Notes under the pieces: generated by a model
Databases searched by the model: none
Told to the model about the DNA's origin: nothing
Seen by the model: the letters and a program-made list of their open reading frames with translations, nothing else
Translations under genes and position numbers: made by a program
From: Liolophura sinensis
Lineage: Eukaryota > Mollusca > Polyplacophora > Chitonida > Chitonidae
Direction: 5' to 3'
Length of the DNA stretch: 60,000 nt
NCBI RefSeq assembly: GCF_032854445.1
Contig: NC_088305.1
Location: 6,081,606-6,141,605 of the forward strand
Part shown: in pieces, positions 13,301 through 23,500 of the stretch
Numbering within the stretch: the first letter of the stretch is position 1
How the letters are laid out: each line of letters begins with the position of its first letter

Positions 13301-15663
13301 ATCTCCAATTGCTATTTCACGGAGACTTTGATCTTTTGATGGATATACAGATACACTGATGACGACGTGTCACAGCTCCCATTTGTCCATTTCTGAGGTT
13401 ATACACTATTTAAACAGATATTATTTGGTGTTCAGGCTATAACTCCAACTGTTTTCCGCATAGACTTTTAATTTTTGGTGGATACATACACACACAAATG
13501 ATGATTTACATGTGTCCATTTCCACGGTAATGACGGTTGTCATGGTTGTCAGATTCCCATTTTCCATGTATAAATAAATGACAATGTGTAGCAATTCACA
13601 TTTGTCCATAGATAAATAGATATGATTTCATGTTGTTCGGCAAAGAGTTTTAATTTTTCCTGACTACATACATGACAATGTATCACAACTCACATTTGTT
13701 GTTTTATTTATTAATTTATGTATTTATGTGATTTGATGTTTTTTTCACATTTTCTCATATATACGGCGATGGCCAGCATTGTGGTGGGAGGAAATGGGGA
13801 AAACTCACGATCATCCGCAGGTTGCTGGCAGACCTTCCCACCTATAGCCAGAGAGGAAGCCAGCATGAGCTGGATTTGATCTCACAGTTTCCTCATTGGT
13901 GAGAGGTCCTGGGTCATTGCACCGGGCTGGCATGTTAACCAAGTCAGCGCCATGTTGCTTTTATAGATTTAGTACCGCTATTAAGAGATAAGTCAGTACT
14001 GGGTGTGATAGATCTACATCTAACTTCAGTCAGATAGGAGAATATGCTAGCTAAGTGAGGCCAGATGTATGCTTCGTTAAGCCATCAGTGTAAACATGAC
14101 AGAACTAGGAGCACTAAATGGCTGTAGAGACCCAGAAATGTGACCAGTAAGGTAGGGGGTCTCTGTGGCTGTGGGAGTTAGCACGCCAGCGCAGCATAAT
14201 GACCCAGGAGCCTCTCACCGATGCGCTCGCTGTGAATTCAAGCCTGGCTCATGCTGGCTTCCTCTCTGGCTGTACAAGGGAAGGTCTGCCTACAACTTGC
14301 AGATCATCGTGCGTTTCCACCAAGTTTTTGTTCGGTCTCCTCCCCCCATAATGGTGGCCGCCATCAGATAAGTGACATATTCTTGAATACGGTGTAATAC
14401 ACCAATGAAATAAATAAATAAGTAAACATCAAGGTCACACCAACTTAAATTCTTCTTTTAGAGGCAGACTAAATCTGCAGTAAGACTAAATACAATATTG
14501 GAGAAGTTATATGAATAAAGATAACACTTGATAATCATAGAACATTTCAAACAATTTTTCCTTTTGGCAAGTTACTGATCAAAAAGCCTTGCATGACAGA
14601 AAACAGAAAAAAAAAAACATCCAGATTGGACAAATTAAGAAGGTTCCATTTTGGGAATTTTACTGTGGGGCCACCTGGAAATCACAAAATAAAAACTGGT
14701 GTTGACTATTGTACTATTGAACTTACAAGCAAAGCACTATGGGGATGGGGCTGTTTTATTTTGCCACCACTCGGCATTCACAAACACATGACACAACAGT
14801 ATATGTTTGTAATTTGTAGAGATCATTGCCTGTTTCAGCTTGTTGATGACAGTCAGACTGGAGACAGCAGCCTAGGCTGTGTGGGGACGGTGCTGGGGCA
14901 GGAACTCTACAAACTGGTCATCATGGACACCCTAGTACATGTGAGACAGAAATTCATCGCCTACATAAAATGTTTACAACTTTGGATCATCTGAGAATGC
15001 TCATTAGATGTGTAGGAATAAATACTTTGAGCCATTCAGGTAGAGTTGAGTAAAAGTTGAAAACGCTGCGTCTGGTCAACTTGATAATCATGTATGGTAA
15101 ACAATTTCACCAAAGTGCCTTTATTATAGGTTTCAGGTGAAATTTTACGGACACAGTAGATATACAGCCATCTATGCAGAATCAGTGAGTGATTCTATAA
15201 CAACTAATGGCTCATTAATACATATGTTGTTATGTTGATTTATGAAATCAGATGTAATTGTGTAACTGTTTTTTTTCTAATTGGAAGAAATCTTGTTGAA
15301 ACATCATTTCTTAATTGGATGCAGCAATTATTTTTCTATATTTTTGTTTATTAAAACCGTGTAGCTATTGGCCCTGGATAGATTGTTCAATTAATTTCAT
15401 GCATACTTAATTGTGTTTTCAGGGTCAGAGTTCGTCAGATTTTATTCTGATTGGTGTTTCTGTTACCTTATGCTCTGTCATTGAAGAACTTGTTTTTTTT
15501 TTTTTTGCTTCCAAATGCATATTTATCAGGTGTGTTTCTCATCTCACAGGCCATTGTCAACCTCAGTATGTACTTCGGGGCCTACTTCTGGAACAGACAA
15601 AAGAAGGAATTACACTTACCCTCAGCTATACTGGTCATCATCTATAGACAGGCACTGATATGG
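1314..15663 (+). CDS. TMC-like: TMC (transmembrane channel-like) gene, copy A, exons 2-13
   Basis: Twelve exons join in continuous phase with AG/GT borders: 1314-1528, 3104-3182, 3599-3671, 4070-4242, 4489-4619, 5961-6108, 7666-7769, 9456-9555, 9884-9973, 12785-12910, 14839-14940 and 15550-15663. The product is a multipass membrane protein of the TMC family; TMC1/2 are mechanotransduction channel subunits, but the roles of other TMCs vary and the subfamily here is unresolved. Family marks are the GHFGSSVVS-type entry to TM1 (exon 5), the RATCLTVRG stretch (exon 7), the LVRVFFLRMANL helix (exon 11) and the core signature CVGTVLGQELYKL (exon 12). All visible exons are open. The 5' end lies left of the window and the 3' exons are missing at the 200-N gap, so this copy is partial. 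It may be an allele of copy B. Confidence 0.85.
1529..3103 (+). other. intron 2, copy A
   Basis: AT-rich. Holds the dispersed repeat at 2268-2440. A 40-codon frame after CTAAAG near 1699 (YKNNHHSLQFPPLEVF in one frame) is conserved in copy B but shows no phase fit to the TMC exons, so I leave it out of the model. Confidence 0.6.
2268..2440 (-). repeat. dispersed repeat, copy A instance
   Basis: The minus strand reads a TTGAAGAATGCTATGCC end, a T-rich stretch and then a codon-like part (PEVFGKDTTQELAGNAGQD). It lacks about 25 bases found in the copy B instance (20160-20345). A third, diverged and inverted instance lies at 17640-17815. Origin unknown. Confidence 0.6.
3391..3540 (+). mobile_element. 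diverged SINE-like relic, second core type (copy A)
   Basis: Has GGGGAAGTTTGTCAGTGACTT, AAGGTCAGTGGTTTA and CTGACCAGTATAAT, ending AATCAAATAAATAA. It differs from the main SINE core and resembles 33781-33960. Counterpart at 21311-21462. Confidence 0.6.
4692..4752 (+). repeat. third SINE-like tail (copy A)
   Basis: Short tail with TGAAATATTGC, TGGTGTTAAGCCATAATC and ATTCATTCATTC. Related segments lie at 5671-5722 (minus strand) and 54690-54752. Counterpart at 22729-22787. Confidence 0.6.
5032..5294 (+). mobile_element. full-length SINE with 12-bp target-site duplication (copy A)
   Basis: Complete head (GGGGCCTCCGTGGCTCAGTC, B-box-like GAGTTCAAGTCC), core and tail. The flanks 5020-5031 and 5295-5306 are both TAATGTAATAGC. 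In copy B (23074-23335) the 3' duplication is eroded, so the insertion predates the A/B split. Confidence 0.92.
5671..5722 (-). repeat. third SINE-like tail, inverted (copy A)
   Basis: On the minus strand it reads CCAATATGGCTGAAATATTG, then GCGTTAAGCCATTATCATTC. Counterpart at 23709-23760. Confidence 0.6.
6371..6540 (+). mobile_element. 5'-truncated SINE with 13-bp target-site duplication, only in copy A
   Basis: The element starts inside the core (TCTGGCTTCCTCTCCGG) and ends in AAATAAATAAATAAA. It is flanked by TTAAATTGTTATA at 6358-6370 and 6541-6553. Copy B has the empty site TTAAATTGTTGTA at 24367-24379. This is a clean insertion difference between the copies. Confidence 0.93.
6554..7665 (+). 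other. rest of intron 7, copy A
   Basis: AT-rich, no exon or recognisable repeat seen. Just before exon 8 is a CAATCAAT tract (7634-7651), shared with copy B. Confidence 0.6.
8890..9033. repeat. CCTCCCTGCCCCACTA tandem tract, copy A
   Basis: A pyrimidine-rich array in intron 8 with units CCTCCCTGCCCCACTA and shortened forms. The 100 bases before it are purine-rich (AAGCGAGGTAGTG repeats) and partly complementary, so a local hairpin is possible. Confidence 0.85.
10170..12385. repeat. 93-bp minisatellite, 24 units (copy A intron 10)
   Basis: Twenty-four head-to-tail units of 93 bp, each starting near TTGGGTGATGACTCAGT. One unit near 10740 is shortened by about 24 bp. Since 93 is divisible by 3 and the unit lacks stops in some frames, long repetitive ORFs appear on both strands; the longest (10013-12430) would be 805 codons. 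It lies between TMC exons 10 and 11 and shows no sign of being a real protein. Confidence 0.95.
13160..13246 (-). mobile_element. SINE tail fragment, inverted (copy A)
   Basis: The reverse complement carries CCAGGCACTGTCCGG, CATAATGCTGGCTGCCGTCG and TATAAGTGAAATATTCTTGA. Counterpart at 29857-29944. Confidence 0.8.
13735..13957 (-). mobile_element. SINE, inverted, near full length (copy A)
   Basis: The minus strand reads a degraded head, CTCATGCTGGCTTCCTCTC, GGTGGGAAGGTCTGCCAGC and the CCACCACAATGCTGGCC segment. Counterpart at 30405-30640. Confidence 0.82.
14156..14423 (+). mobile_element. SINE with degraded head (copy A)
   Basis: GGGGTCTCTGTGGC head, CAGCATAATGACCCAGGAGC, CTCATGCTGGCTTCCTCTC, a diverged core and an AAATAAATAAATAAG tail. 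Counterpart at 30910-31173. Confidence 0.88.
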
Positions 15664-16227
15664 GTAAGCAAACTTTAATGTGTGGGCAACTGCCCTCAGC
15701 TGTACTGGTGCTCGTCTATAGACAAGTGCTGATATGGGTGAGCAAGTTTAAATATGTGGACATTGCCCTCAGCTGTGCTGGTCCTCATCTATGGACAGGC
15801 ACTTGTATGGGTGAGCAAGCTTTACGTGTGGGCATCTGCCCTCACTGTGCTGGCCCTTATCTATAGACACGCACTGATATGGGTGAGCAAGCTTATGTAT
15901 GGGCATCTGCCCTGAGCTATACTGGTCCTCATCTATAGACAGGCACTGATATGGGTGAGCAAGCTTCATGTATGGGCATCTGCCCTGAGCTATACTGGTC
16001 CTCATCTGTAGACAGGCACTGATATGGGTGAGCAAGCTTCATGTATGGGACATCTGCCCTCAGCTATACTGGTCCTCATCTATAGACACGCACTGATATG
16101 GGTGAGCAAGCTTATGTATGGCATCTGCCCTGAGCTATACTGGTCCTCATCTATAGACAGGCACTGATATGGGTGAGCAAGTTAAATGTGTGAACATCTA
16201 CCCTCAGCTGTGCAGGTCCTCATCTAT
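15664..16227. repeat. about 73-bp minisatellite derived from exon 13, copy A (truncated by gap)
   Basis: Seven to eight units follow exon 13. Each repeats the last 38-40 bases of the exon, its splice donor (GGGTGAGC) and about 30 bases of intron. The left contig ends within the array. Confidence 0.93.
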
Positions 16228-16427
16228 NNNNNNNNNNNNNNNNNNNNNNNNNNNNNNNNNNNNNNNNNNNNNNNNNNNNNNNNNNNNNNNNNNNNNNNNN
16301 NNNNNNNNNNNNNNNNNNNNNNNNNNNNNNNNNNNNNNNNNNNNNNNNNNNNNNNNNNNNNNNNNNNNNNNNNNNNNNNNNNNNNNNNNNNNNNNNNNNN
16401 NNNNNNNNNNNNNNNNNNNNNNNNNNN
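16228..16427. other. assembly gap, exactly 200 N
   Basis: A run of 200 N, a placeholder size used by scaffolding software, so the true gap length is unknown. The left contig ends inside the exon-13-derived minisatellite of copy A. The right contig starts in the 5' flank of copy B. Confidence 0.95.
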
Positions 16428-16494
16428 TCAACGCAGGGCCATGGGTTGCATATAGCAGACAGGTGGAGTCCACTGCTATATCTCAGGGGTTAGA

Positions 16495-16650
16495 ATGAAC
16501 GAACGATCACAGAATGCAGACACCCATGGCAGTGTGAGAGACGCTGCAAACTGGTCACGTCATTTGGAAACAACACAGAGCGTCGACAAGTTCCACTTCA
16601 AAAACATCAGCCACCATCACCTCATGCGACCACCAGTATTACGTAAATAA
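16495..16650 (+). CDS. 51-codon ORF in the 5' flank, possible upstream exon
   Basis: An ATG-to-TAA frame of 51 codons starts 68 bases after the gap. The peptide is polar and His/Arg-rich (NWSRHLETTQSVDKF is a typical stretch). A possible donor GTAAAT lies near its end (16643). It could be a 5' exon of TMC copy B or a chance ORF. The matching region upstream of copy A is outside the window, so conservation cannot be checked here. I recognise no family. Confidence 0.2.
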   Translation: MNERSQNADTHGSVRDAANWSRHLETTQSVDKFHFKNISHHHLMRPPVLRK

Positions 16651-17154
16651 GTTTGGGTTAAGCTCTGGAATGATTTTGTCCATCATCGTGAACAAATGTC
16701 ATTTATAGAGCTTTGATATAAAAGTCAAAAAGTTATAAAAAAATCAGGCGATGTTTAGGTTTTGCTTTCCATGTCACTTTATTTCATGTAATTTCATACG
16801 TCATTATTTTTCTCAGTCATATGTTTTTACTAATTTCTCAGTGGTTAAACAATGGAGAGATGTTTGATTTCAGGGGTGACAGTGGAATGAGAATCGCATT
16901 AGGTGGCTCTTGTAAAGATTAGCTTGTTGTTTACATGTAACCTTCTACATGGCTACTTGTTTCAATTCATCATGCTTCACAGAATGACGTTGGCTAAATA
17001 TGGAGGATACCTTTTCAGATGTCAGCCACATAACAAATCCATGTGACATATGCACATTGGCATTTAACCCTTACCATGTCCGTCTGTCTCTTACATCTTA
17101 AAACCATTGTACATTTAATACAGATATTTATTACAGGAAAGCTAAGAGCCATAC

Positions 17155-17342
17155 ATCTGGATTCCTCTCCAGCCGTAAATGGGAAGGTCTGGCAGCTACA
17201 CGTGGATGGTCGTGGGTTTCCCCCGGGGCTCTGCCCCGTTCCTACCACCATAATGCTGGCCACAGTCGTATAAGTGAAATATCTTTAGTACGGCGTTAAA
17301 ACACCATCAAATAAATAAACATATAAATGAACAAATAAATAA
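17155..17342 (+). mobile_element. 5'-truncated SINE in copy B 5' flank
   Basis: Starts in the core (CTGGATTCCTCTCCAGCCG) and ends with several AAATAAATAAA steps. It lies about 110 bases upstream of the candidate start codon. Confidence 0.85.
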
Positions 17343-17380
17343 GAGCCTTATATGTACATGTGAAATACTACTGTGCAGAA

Positions 17381-17388
17381 TGACGTCA
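17381..17388. promoter_or_regulatory. CRE-like palindrome TGACGTCA
   Basis: A perfect cAMP-response-element consensus 62 bases before the candidate start codon at 17450. An E-box CACGTG lies at 17520-17525 inside the candidate exon. A promoter role is inference only. Confidence 0.3.
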
Positions 17389-17449
17389 CAAACCTCAGGT
17401 GTCAATGTGAAGGGTAGTCATGGTAGCGTAAGGTTACCACCCTCTTCTC

Positions 17450-17557
17450 ATGCAAGTGAGGGCCCCTCCCACGTCACTCAGACTGGATCTGTCCGTCATG
17501 TTCAACTCCTCGCCTCGGACACGTGCATCTCCCTACACCCAGTCACTGACCAAGCAG
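17450..17557 (+). CDS. TMC-like: candidate first coding exon of TMC copy B
   Basis: From the ATG at 17450 the frame is open for 36 codons to a good donor, CAG|GTATGG at 17557/17558. It ends in phase 0, which the next exon at 19210 needs. A second in-frame ATG at 17498 could be the true start. The peptide is rich in Ser, Arg, Thr and Pro, as cytosolic TMC N-termini often are. Another frame, open from 17380, ends at the same donor in phase 1; joined to exon 2 it would meet a stop, so it is less likely. A perfect TGACGTCA lies just upstream. Confidence 0.4.
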
Positions 17558-20500
17558 GTATGGGGATTTCATTGAAATCAGATCTAAAGCTCAGCAAAGT
17601 GTATAGTCTAGACGTAAGATGTGATAAAGGATACATGATAGGTACTGTAAAATGAAAAATGTTGAATGTTCTGCCCGAAAAAATGGAAACAATTTTTTTT
17701 TTATTTCGTGACATATTTTTATATCTTTTAACCCCTCTGTTTTATGCATATTTTCTGCCATTGGCCAGAAATGTTTGGAAAGGACACCGTTGAAGAACTG
17801 GCTGGGAATGCAGGTCCAACTTAGCAAAACCAGCCAACCCAACACCCCAACACCCCCACACCCCAACACCCCCACACCCCAACACCCCCACAACCCAACA
17901 CCCCATCACCCCCACACACCCACACACCCACACCCCAACACCCATCCAATTTAGGTACCAACCCCTCCCACCCACACAGTTGTCTTGACAGCTCTCCACA
18001 TTGACAGCAGGCTATTTCATTTCTAGACTGATGCCTAAGAAGAAAACTGAGAAGTTTTTTGTACTCTCATATGTTATCCTAAACTGCATATATTATGAAT
18101 TAAAAACCATGTACACTTTAAGCCTTTGACATGAATTCATTGAACCTCGATTGATTCATAGAATAATTGGCTTGATTATTAACTCTTGTCAAAACCATGT
18201 CTCAAAAACAGTAATCTGCTGGGTCATCCATCCATGCTTTGTGATTGTCTTTAGAGTCCTACTTCTGAAGCTAGATTTACCAACATTTGATCATCATATT
18301 AAATGACTGGTTCTAATTTTGCTGTTAAATGGAAGTTTCCTACTTTGGATTCAGAGGGCTCTTTTTTTTTTTGGCCTATGTTTGCCAAGAAAACTTACAT
18401 ATTATGGGTCATAATTAGTGAAGAGAACATCCACATTTTAGAATGATAAATTATGTCCTGGAAGAAGGCATATACAGTATGTAGCATGTTTTGTCAGGTG
18501 AATTAAGGTTATATAAGGCCATCTACATGTAGGTACATGTCTGGATATCAATTTATGTACACAGGGGCTTCTGTGGGTCTAGTGCTTAGCATGCCAGAAT
18601 GGCACAATGACTCAGGAGCCTCTCACCATTGTAGTCACCGTGAGATCAGCTCATGCTGGCTTCCACTCCAGTCATACATGGGAAAGGTCTACCAGCAACC
18701 CATGAACGTTTGTGGGTACCCCTGACCCTGACTTTCCTATCATCCAGTCTCAGCCAGATTTCCTCCCACCATAATGCTGACCACCATCATATAAGTGAAA
18801 TATTCTTGAGAATGGAGTAAAACACCAATCAATGCAATAATACAGTATACAAATTAATACACTCAAGACAGTAAAGTGTTTTTTCTTTTGATCAAGACAT
18901 TTGAAGACCTTTCTCATACAGTACCTGCATGGGTTTAAGGCATGCTAGTGCATCACAATGACCTATGAGATTCTTACCAATACAGTCGGTGTGAGCTCAT
19001 GCTGGATTCTCCTATGGTCGTACATGGGAAGGTCTGGCAGCAATCTGCAAATGGTTGTGGGTTCTCGGTCCTTCCCTCCATTATGCTGGCTGCTGCTGTT
19101 GTATAAGAGAAATATTCTTGATCACAGCATTAGACACCAATCAAATAAATAATGGATTATAAATTTACGTGTATAAACTCTTTGTACCCTTTTTTATTAT
19201 TGTGTACAGGTGGGCCGTGGCCACTCATTTGCTCGTTCCTGGAGCAGGCATGTCCATCACCTGGACAGCGACATTTTCTCTGAAGCTGCTATCAAGGATG
19301 TAACAGCGGAGCTGGACTCCCCTGGAGCAGGATTCCCCCATGGTGTCCAATCTGATATACCCGACCCCTCACAGAACAAAGCTAATGCTGATGAACTTGT
19401 CTTTAGTAAACAAAGGCAGAATAGGTAAGGTGTCATTTCTTGTTTTAATACAAATTTTATTTTGTGTTTTATGGTCAAGCCAACACTAAAAATATTCAAA
19501 ACTGGGACAAAATAAAACTGAAAATTCTCCTACAATTTTTTCTGATTGTGTTTTTTTTATTTATTTATTTTTTTTTTATATATTTCCTTTTCTAAAGATT
19601 GTACAATCAGGTACAAGAATAACCACCATAGTCTACAATTTCCACCACTTGAAGTTTTCTTTTTCTTTCACTCTTCCCTGAAAACATTTGAAAGATTTAT
19701 TCTGCTGGTAAAGCAACAGGTGAATTTGTGGTGTTAATAGTCAGACTGGATAAATGTTGAAACAGTTTTACTCCAGTAGTTGCCAAACTGTCATTAAAAG
19801 AGGACACAGGGGTATGAGTAAACATTTTCTATGATAACCTATTGCAGGACCCTTCAAACATTAGAAAGGTATAACAAGCCACAGTGGGTAACACCCGAAA
19901 CACATGGCAGATTACACGCAAGTTTGACACGTAGCATAAAACATGCCAGCGCAGCACATTGATCCATCAGCCTGTCGCCAATGGAGATCGCTGGTAGTTA
20001 AAGGACAAAACAGCACCTGGCCAAAACATATTTCAATGGAAGGCAGGATACTCAAACTTTCTAAAAAGTGTCATATTTTATTATTTTAATGAGATTTCAC
20101 TGAATAACCCGTAGAATAAAGGGACAATATTGCACGAATGGTTGGTGTGAGCAGAGGCAGCCATCTTGAGATCTTGAGCTGCGTTGCCAGCCGGTTCGTC
20201 AGTGGTGTCCTTTCCGAACACTTCTGGTCATTGGCAGAAAATATGCATAAAACAGAGGGGTTAAAAGATATAAAATGTGCCTAGAAATAAAAAAAAATTG
20301 TTTCCATACTTTCAGGCATAGCATTCTTCAACACTTTTCATTTCAGAGTATATATCATGTATCCTATATCCATTCACTCCATGAAGTGACACATGATAAC
20401 ACAGAATTACTGCATAAAACATCATTTTGAGATCATCTACAACGATTTAGTTACATGTAGCAGAAGGGCCATTTAACGAAGTGTTGTGGGGCAGGTGTTT

Positions 20501-23500
20501 ATCATTTACGAACCACCACAGATGTAAAATCAGTTGATTTCAAACCGTGCCGCCATAACGTAGTTCATTTTGAAGCCTACAACTGCTGCAGTATTTCACC
20601 GAGATGAGAGCTACTAGCCAAAAAGATTGTCCTGCTACCTGTGCGGTCAAAAGTCGCTAATTCAGTTCTGCCAAATTGTAAACAGGTTAAAAAGCTATAT
20701 ATATAATTAAGTTCAAAATTCACTGATCATTACCTGAGATGCAAGGTGGCAGAACTCTGGCAACACTCCAAGAAAAGTAACTATAGGAATGCATAGCTCT
20801 ACAGGAATGTATGCAGAGGTAGAGATAAGCAGAGCTGGAAATGGGGTGGGAGGAAGGGTGGTATCTTTCCAAAGCAGCCAATTTATGACATTTTAATGCA
20901 TCTAAAATTGCACTTTTGAAGCAGACTGATTTAGGTCATTTACTTTTTAAATTCAGAAGACTGTCTGGTGCATGTGCAATGTTTTATGCATGTTAGTACA
21001 GTTGCTCTTGTGTCTTTACAGAAAAAAGAGGGAGAAGTCAAAGGGTTTAAATCTGCGTAGCAAAATGGGTTTTTTCAACCTGGTTCGCCATGATTTTCTG
21101 GTAAAGTAAAAAAAAATTTTTTTTATCACATATACATGTAGTTCTGTGATTTTTTGAAAGACTTTTCTTACTGCCCAGTGATTCCTTAAATGCAGCTTTT
21201 CATCTTGTGTCCATTCCACAATGTTCGGATTATGTCCACGTGCACAATCTAACATTCACTGATGACAGCATTCACCATGAATATGGTATTCAGTTACAGC
21301 TATCTGTATGTTTCAAGTGGGGAAGTTTGTCAGTGACTTACCAAAGGTCAGTGGTTTATGTCATTTACTCCAGTTTCCTCTAGCAGTAAAACTGACCAGT
21401 ATAATATAAGTAAAAAAATTCTGGTGTATGGCATTGAGAAACAATCAAATAAATAAGTAATTTTGCACGTTAGCCCAGAAATAAAGACCTAGCCTTTACA
21501 CTGTTCTAATGTTTCAGGTTTGGTGGGACAGGTTTTCCAGTCGCCTGTGGGAAGTTCCTGTTTTTCGAGATGTCATCAATAAGACAGAGAGTGAGCTTTC
21601 TCAAAACTTTTGTAGCCAACATATAAAGTCCTGTCCTTGATAATGACATAAAATCATGCAAGTTTGATTCTTCGTATTGAAAGGAAGCACGCCCTTTTGC
21701 AGCGTGCTTAGTTGAAATAGTTGGCACATCAAGACTAGTGAGTGGAATTTTTTACTACTGGATATTAGAAGTGGGTAAAATGCTGTCTGTGGCTAACATG
21801 GATATCAGTAAAAGAGTCGAGTTGTAAAAAGTGAAAAAGGTGTACTGTGTTGTTTTGGGGTCTCTGAATTTTGACCCCGCAGAAAAAAAAAGAGAAAAAA
21901 AAAAACTGGACTCACCGATGCATGTTAAAGAACAAATTAGATAGAAATGAATGAAACTATATGCTGCTACATTTATGTGTATTTTACCAGGTCACTTTGG
22001 TTCCAGTGTAGTTTCTGTGTTCATCTTCACCAAGTGGATCTTCTGCCTCAATCTTACCCTCTTCCTGCTCTGGTTCTTTTTCGTCATTTTGCCCAGCATG
22101 ATTTTACTTTCCTTACAAGGACGTCAGTCAGAAGTTCAGGTTTTCAAACCTGCTGGATGGAAAGGTATTACTATTTTAACAAGACTATACATAGTCAGAT
22201 AAGCTTGCATCTGGTTGATGACCATTTAATTCTTGTTTTCAGCTGTATTCGTGAACTGAATACAGTTCATCACAACAGGAAAGTGGCATGCATACCTTGA
22301 TAACTTTTAGTTTTAAACCAAAACCCTTGCTGGCTTCCTCTCCGGCCGTACGTGGGAAGGTCTGTCAGCAACCTGCAGATGCTGGTGGGTTTCCCCCCAG
22401 GCTCTGGCCGGTTTTCTCCCTTTTAGAGTCAGTGCTGCTGAAAGGCTTGGTAATTTGTGACTGTTCTCACTCCCTATTCTATAATGTCTGACTGCCGATG
22501 TTTGATTCCCCCCTTCTCTTGCAGGGAATACTGGCAGAATCTTTCTTCTTCTATGGCCACTACCCCAGAACGATCAATGGGTACCACCTAGACTTTGCGT
22601 ATCTCCTTATTCTGCTCATCACCTACTTCGGAAGTTTTTTCATTATTTTAAGAGGGTAGGTAAATGAACATGTAAATGTACTTTTCTTAGAGCTACCAAT
22701 ACTTTGTATATGTCAACAAATTAGCCACAGCATGACTGAAATATTGCTGATGTGGTGTTAAGCCATAATCATTCATTCATTCATTCAACAAAATGGCTAT
22801 TACAAACTACATGTATGTCTACTGTACTTGACCTAAAGTTCAGCTGTTTTTAAGCGACACATTTTGATTGATTCGTCCACATTTGAGAGTTTTTTTTTGT
22901 TTTGGTAAGGCTTTTATGTGCTTCTGGAAATGCATTTGACAAACTAAACATAAGATGAAATATAGTATTTTCCTTTCATCTTGTTTTGATCTGACAGTAT
23001 AATCTGTTTTGAGATCTGCATGTTGTTATAAATCATACATTTCCTTGATTGATGTGTGGATTAATGTAATAGCGGGGCCTCCGTGGCTCAGTTGGTTAGC
23101 GCGCTAGCCGCAGCGTAATGACCCAGGAGTCTCTCACCAATGCGATCAGTGTGAGTTCAAGTCCAGCTCATGCTGGCTTCCTCTCTGGCCTTACGTGGGA
23201 AGGTCTGTCAGCAACCTGCAGATGCTGGTGGGTTTCCCTAGGGCTCTGCCCGGTTTTCTCCCACCATAATGCTGGCCGCCGTCATATAAGTGAAATATTA
23301 TTGAGTACGGCGTAAAACACCAATCAAATAAATCAGATAATAGCTACATTTCTTCTGTGTATGTGTAGTGCTTACTGTCTACATGTGAACAAATGACACT
23401 TCTGGTAGCATTATTAAATTACCTAGGAATTGCAAGTTAAAATCTTTGCAGGAATGGAGTGCTGAGGAGGTCATGAGGAAACACATGTACTGTATAGTTT

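Larger units (their letters stand above)
1..16227 (+). repeat. large duplicated segment, copy A
   Basis: The segment matches 17836 to about 33000 in order and orientation, including exons, introns, SINEs and minisatellites. The offset is about 17.9 kb at the left end and about 16.8 kb near exon 13 because of indels. Known differences: a SINE at 6371-6540 only here, a minisatellite of 24 units here versus 12, and about 1.3% substitutions in exons. Confidence 0.95.
16428..17449 (+). other. 5' flank of TMC copy B
   Basis: Starts at the contig edge. Holds the 51-codon ORF, about 500 bases of unremarkable AT-rich sequence, a truncated SINE and the CRE-like site. It has no counterpart in the window because the same region of copy A would lie to the left. 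Confidence 0.6.

Noticed and set aside
16428-16436. TCAACGCAG at the right contig start as leftover of a SMART cDNA oligo
   Set aside because: Only nine bases match and genomic sequence continues at once; chance is the simpler view.
21016-21255. Minus-strand 79-codon ORF over exon 3
   Set aside because: It is a shadow of the exon and intron; the plus-strand reading has splice sites and phase.
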